Shown here piece by piece: positions 62,852 through 64,000 of a stretch of 64,000 bases of DNA. The stretch covers positions 4,973,501 through 5,037,500 of the forward strand of contig NZ_CP125380.1 in assembly GCF_034009455.1 (NCBI RefSeq). Direction: 5' to 3'. Source of the DNA: Pseudomonas sp. P5_109 (lineage in GTDB: Bacteria > Pseudomonadota > Gammaproteobacteria > Pseudomonadales > Pseudomonadaceae). A program made the translations under genes and the position numbers. Numbering within the stretch: the stretch's first letter is position 1; each line of letters starts with the position of its first letter. Under the pieces are notes generated by a model, which was not told the origin of the DNA, searched no databases, and saw nothing but the letters and a program-made list of their open reading frames with translations.

Positions 62852-64000
62852 CGCGTCTTTTGGTGGAGTGCACGCACGTATTCCAGCACCCCAAGGTCAA
62901 TTCGGGCATTCAGCGAGTGGTGCGCAACGTCGTCAATCAGCTACCGGAGTCTGTCGACGGCGTTGAATGCATCCCGGTTGTGTTGCTTAACGGCAAACTC
63001 TATCGGGTACTGAAACTCGGCGCGCTGAACATTCCGTTTTTCGATGCCTTGATGATCTTTGGCGGACGACTTGGGCGCTTGGCTCACCGCTTCTGGCAAC
63101 TGCATCAGCGCCTGCACAACCGAAGCAACTCGCGGGTGATCAAGCGCCTGCTGCACGTGGCTTACCGGGTGACCGCGGTTACCTGCTTCGGCCTTCCACT
63201 GCGTGTGATCGAGGGCATCAACCGGTATCAATTGCCCAAACGTTGCACGCCGCTGCAGCACCAACCGGGAGATCAACTGGTGTTGCTGGATTCGTCCTGG
63301 CACACCGACTTTTTCCCGTTTGCCGAACAGCTCAAACGTCAAGGCGTGGGCATTGTTTCAGTGATCTACGATTTGATTCCCCTGACTCACCCACAGTTCT
63401 ACGACACACGGCTGGTGCAGGTATTCAACGAGTGGTTCGACTGGATCACTCAAACCGCTGATGGCTACGTGGCCATTTCCGCCACTGTGCGTGACCAGGT
63501 GCGTGAGGAATTGCAGCGCCGCCTGGGTCCTGCCAAGACCAGTGAATTGTGGTTCGACTATTTCCACCTCGGCTCCGAACTGGATCTGAGCGAAGCCACA
63601 GCCGACGCCGAGCCCCGCCTGACGCGCATTTTCAAAACGCCAGAACCGGTGTTTTTGATGGTCAGTACCATCGAGCCGCGCAAAAACCACGACTACCTGC
63701 TGGACGCCTTCGAGCGGGTCTGGGCGGCAGGCTCCAATGCCCGGCTGTGCATTGCCGGGCGCGTCGGCTGGAAATGCGATGCACTGCTGGCCCGGGTCCG
63801 TAATCACCCGCAGCTGAACCAACGACTGTTCATGTTCAATGACCTGAGCGATACCAGCCTCGAACATGCCTACACCCACGCCAGCTCACTGGTGTTTCCG
63901 TCTTTTGTGGAAGGCTTCGGCCTGCCGCTGGTAGAAGCCATGCAGCGTGGACTGCCGGCCATGGGCAGTGACATTGCGGTCTTTCGCGAAATCGGCGGTG
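62848..64000 (+). CDS. wbpX: Rhamnosyltransferase WbpX-like, 3' end outside window
   Basis: About 384 codons visible, no stop before the edge. MTRLLVECTHVFQHPKVNSGIQRVVRNV opens the protein; a GT4-like donor half follows with LMVSTIEPRKNHDYLLDAFERVW, LCIAGRVGW and PSFVEGFGLPLVEAMQRGLPAMGSD. In P. aeruginosa this place holds wbpX, one of three D-rhamnosyltransferases of the common polysaccharide antigen. It overlaps wzt by 4 bp. Confidence 0.9.
   Translation, partial: MTRLLVECTHVFQHPKVNSGIQRVVRNVVNQLPESVDGVECIPVVLLNGKLYRVLKLGALNIPFFDALMIFGGRLGRLAHRFWQLHQRLHNRSNSRVIKRLLHVAYRVTAVTCFGLPLRVIEGINRYQLPKRCTPLQHQPGDQLVLLDSSWHTDFFPFAEQLKRQGVGIVSVIYDLIPLTHPQFYDTRLVQVFNEWFDWITQTADGYVAISATVRDQVREELQRRLGPAKTSELWFDYFHLGSELDLSEATADAEPRLTRIFKTPEPVFLMVSTIEPRKNHDYLLDAFERVWAAGSNARLCIAGRVGWKCDALLARVRNHPQLNQRLFMFNDLSDTSLEHAYTHASSLVFPSFVEGFGLPLVEAMQRGLPAMGSDIAVFREIGG

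Overview
The window reads as chromosome of a fluorescent Pseudomonas (P. fluorescens group). The reasons are a pyoverdine-type NRPS, the rmd-gmd-wbpW-wzm-wzt-wbpX common polysaccharide antigen operon with its PA5455-PA5459-like partner genes, an RsmX-type small RNA, many REP/REPIN elements of the Pseudomonas type, and uniformly high GC. Assignments come from reading translations and motifs; no database was searched.

Layout. 1-9.6 kb (minus): the 5' part of a large pyoverdine NRPS (C-A-T-E-C-A-T-C..., predicted D-Ser then Lys) behind a type II thioesterase with a PvdS-type box. 9.8-18.5 kb: mixed housekeeping and accessory genes, namely an MFS transporter, a GH15 glucoamylase-like protein, an alpha/beta hydrolase, a GlxA/AraC-type regulator divergent from isonitrile hydratase inhA with a shared palindromic operator, an unannotated RsmX-like sRNA, an APH(6)-like kinase with an SRPBCC protein, a GFA-family protein and an LprI-like secreted protein. 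19.1-32.5 kb: a two-part quinohemoprotein amine dehydrogenase (QHNDH) system. Structural and SAM genes qhpA-D-C-B form one operon; a sigma-54-type activator with qhpF, qhpE and qhpG forms another. Between them lie an aldehyde dehydrogenase with a near-perfect sigma-54 promoter and an acyltransferase. Together they should oxidise primary amines in the periplasm and the resulting aldehydes in the cytoplasm. 32.7-36.6 kb: a histone-deacetylase-like amidohydrolase, an M20-type carbamoylase/allantoate-type hydrolase and an MHS-family transporter. 36.9-47.9 kb: one 3,658-residue RTX protein carrying two complete tandem heme peroxidase modules, with a small unknown Cys-containing protein, a NarL-type histidine kinase and a LuxR-type response regulator beside it. 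51.3-64 kb: common polysaccharide antigen genes. On the minus strand are two glycosyltransferases, two methyltransferases and an acyltransferase, all tightly overlapping; on the plus strand is the D-rhamnose synthesis and export operon, running off the right edge in wbpX.

Most striking items: the tandem heme peroxidase RTX protein with its dispersed DG-x-x-GT-x-DD motif and no type I secretion genes in view; the RsmX-like sRNA with a GacA-type upstream element; the operator in the inhA/regulator gap; and the sigma-54 promoter linking the aldehyde dehydrogenase to the activator in the qhp cluster.
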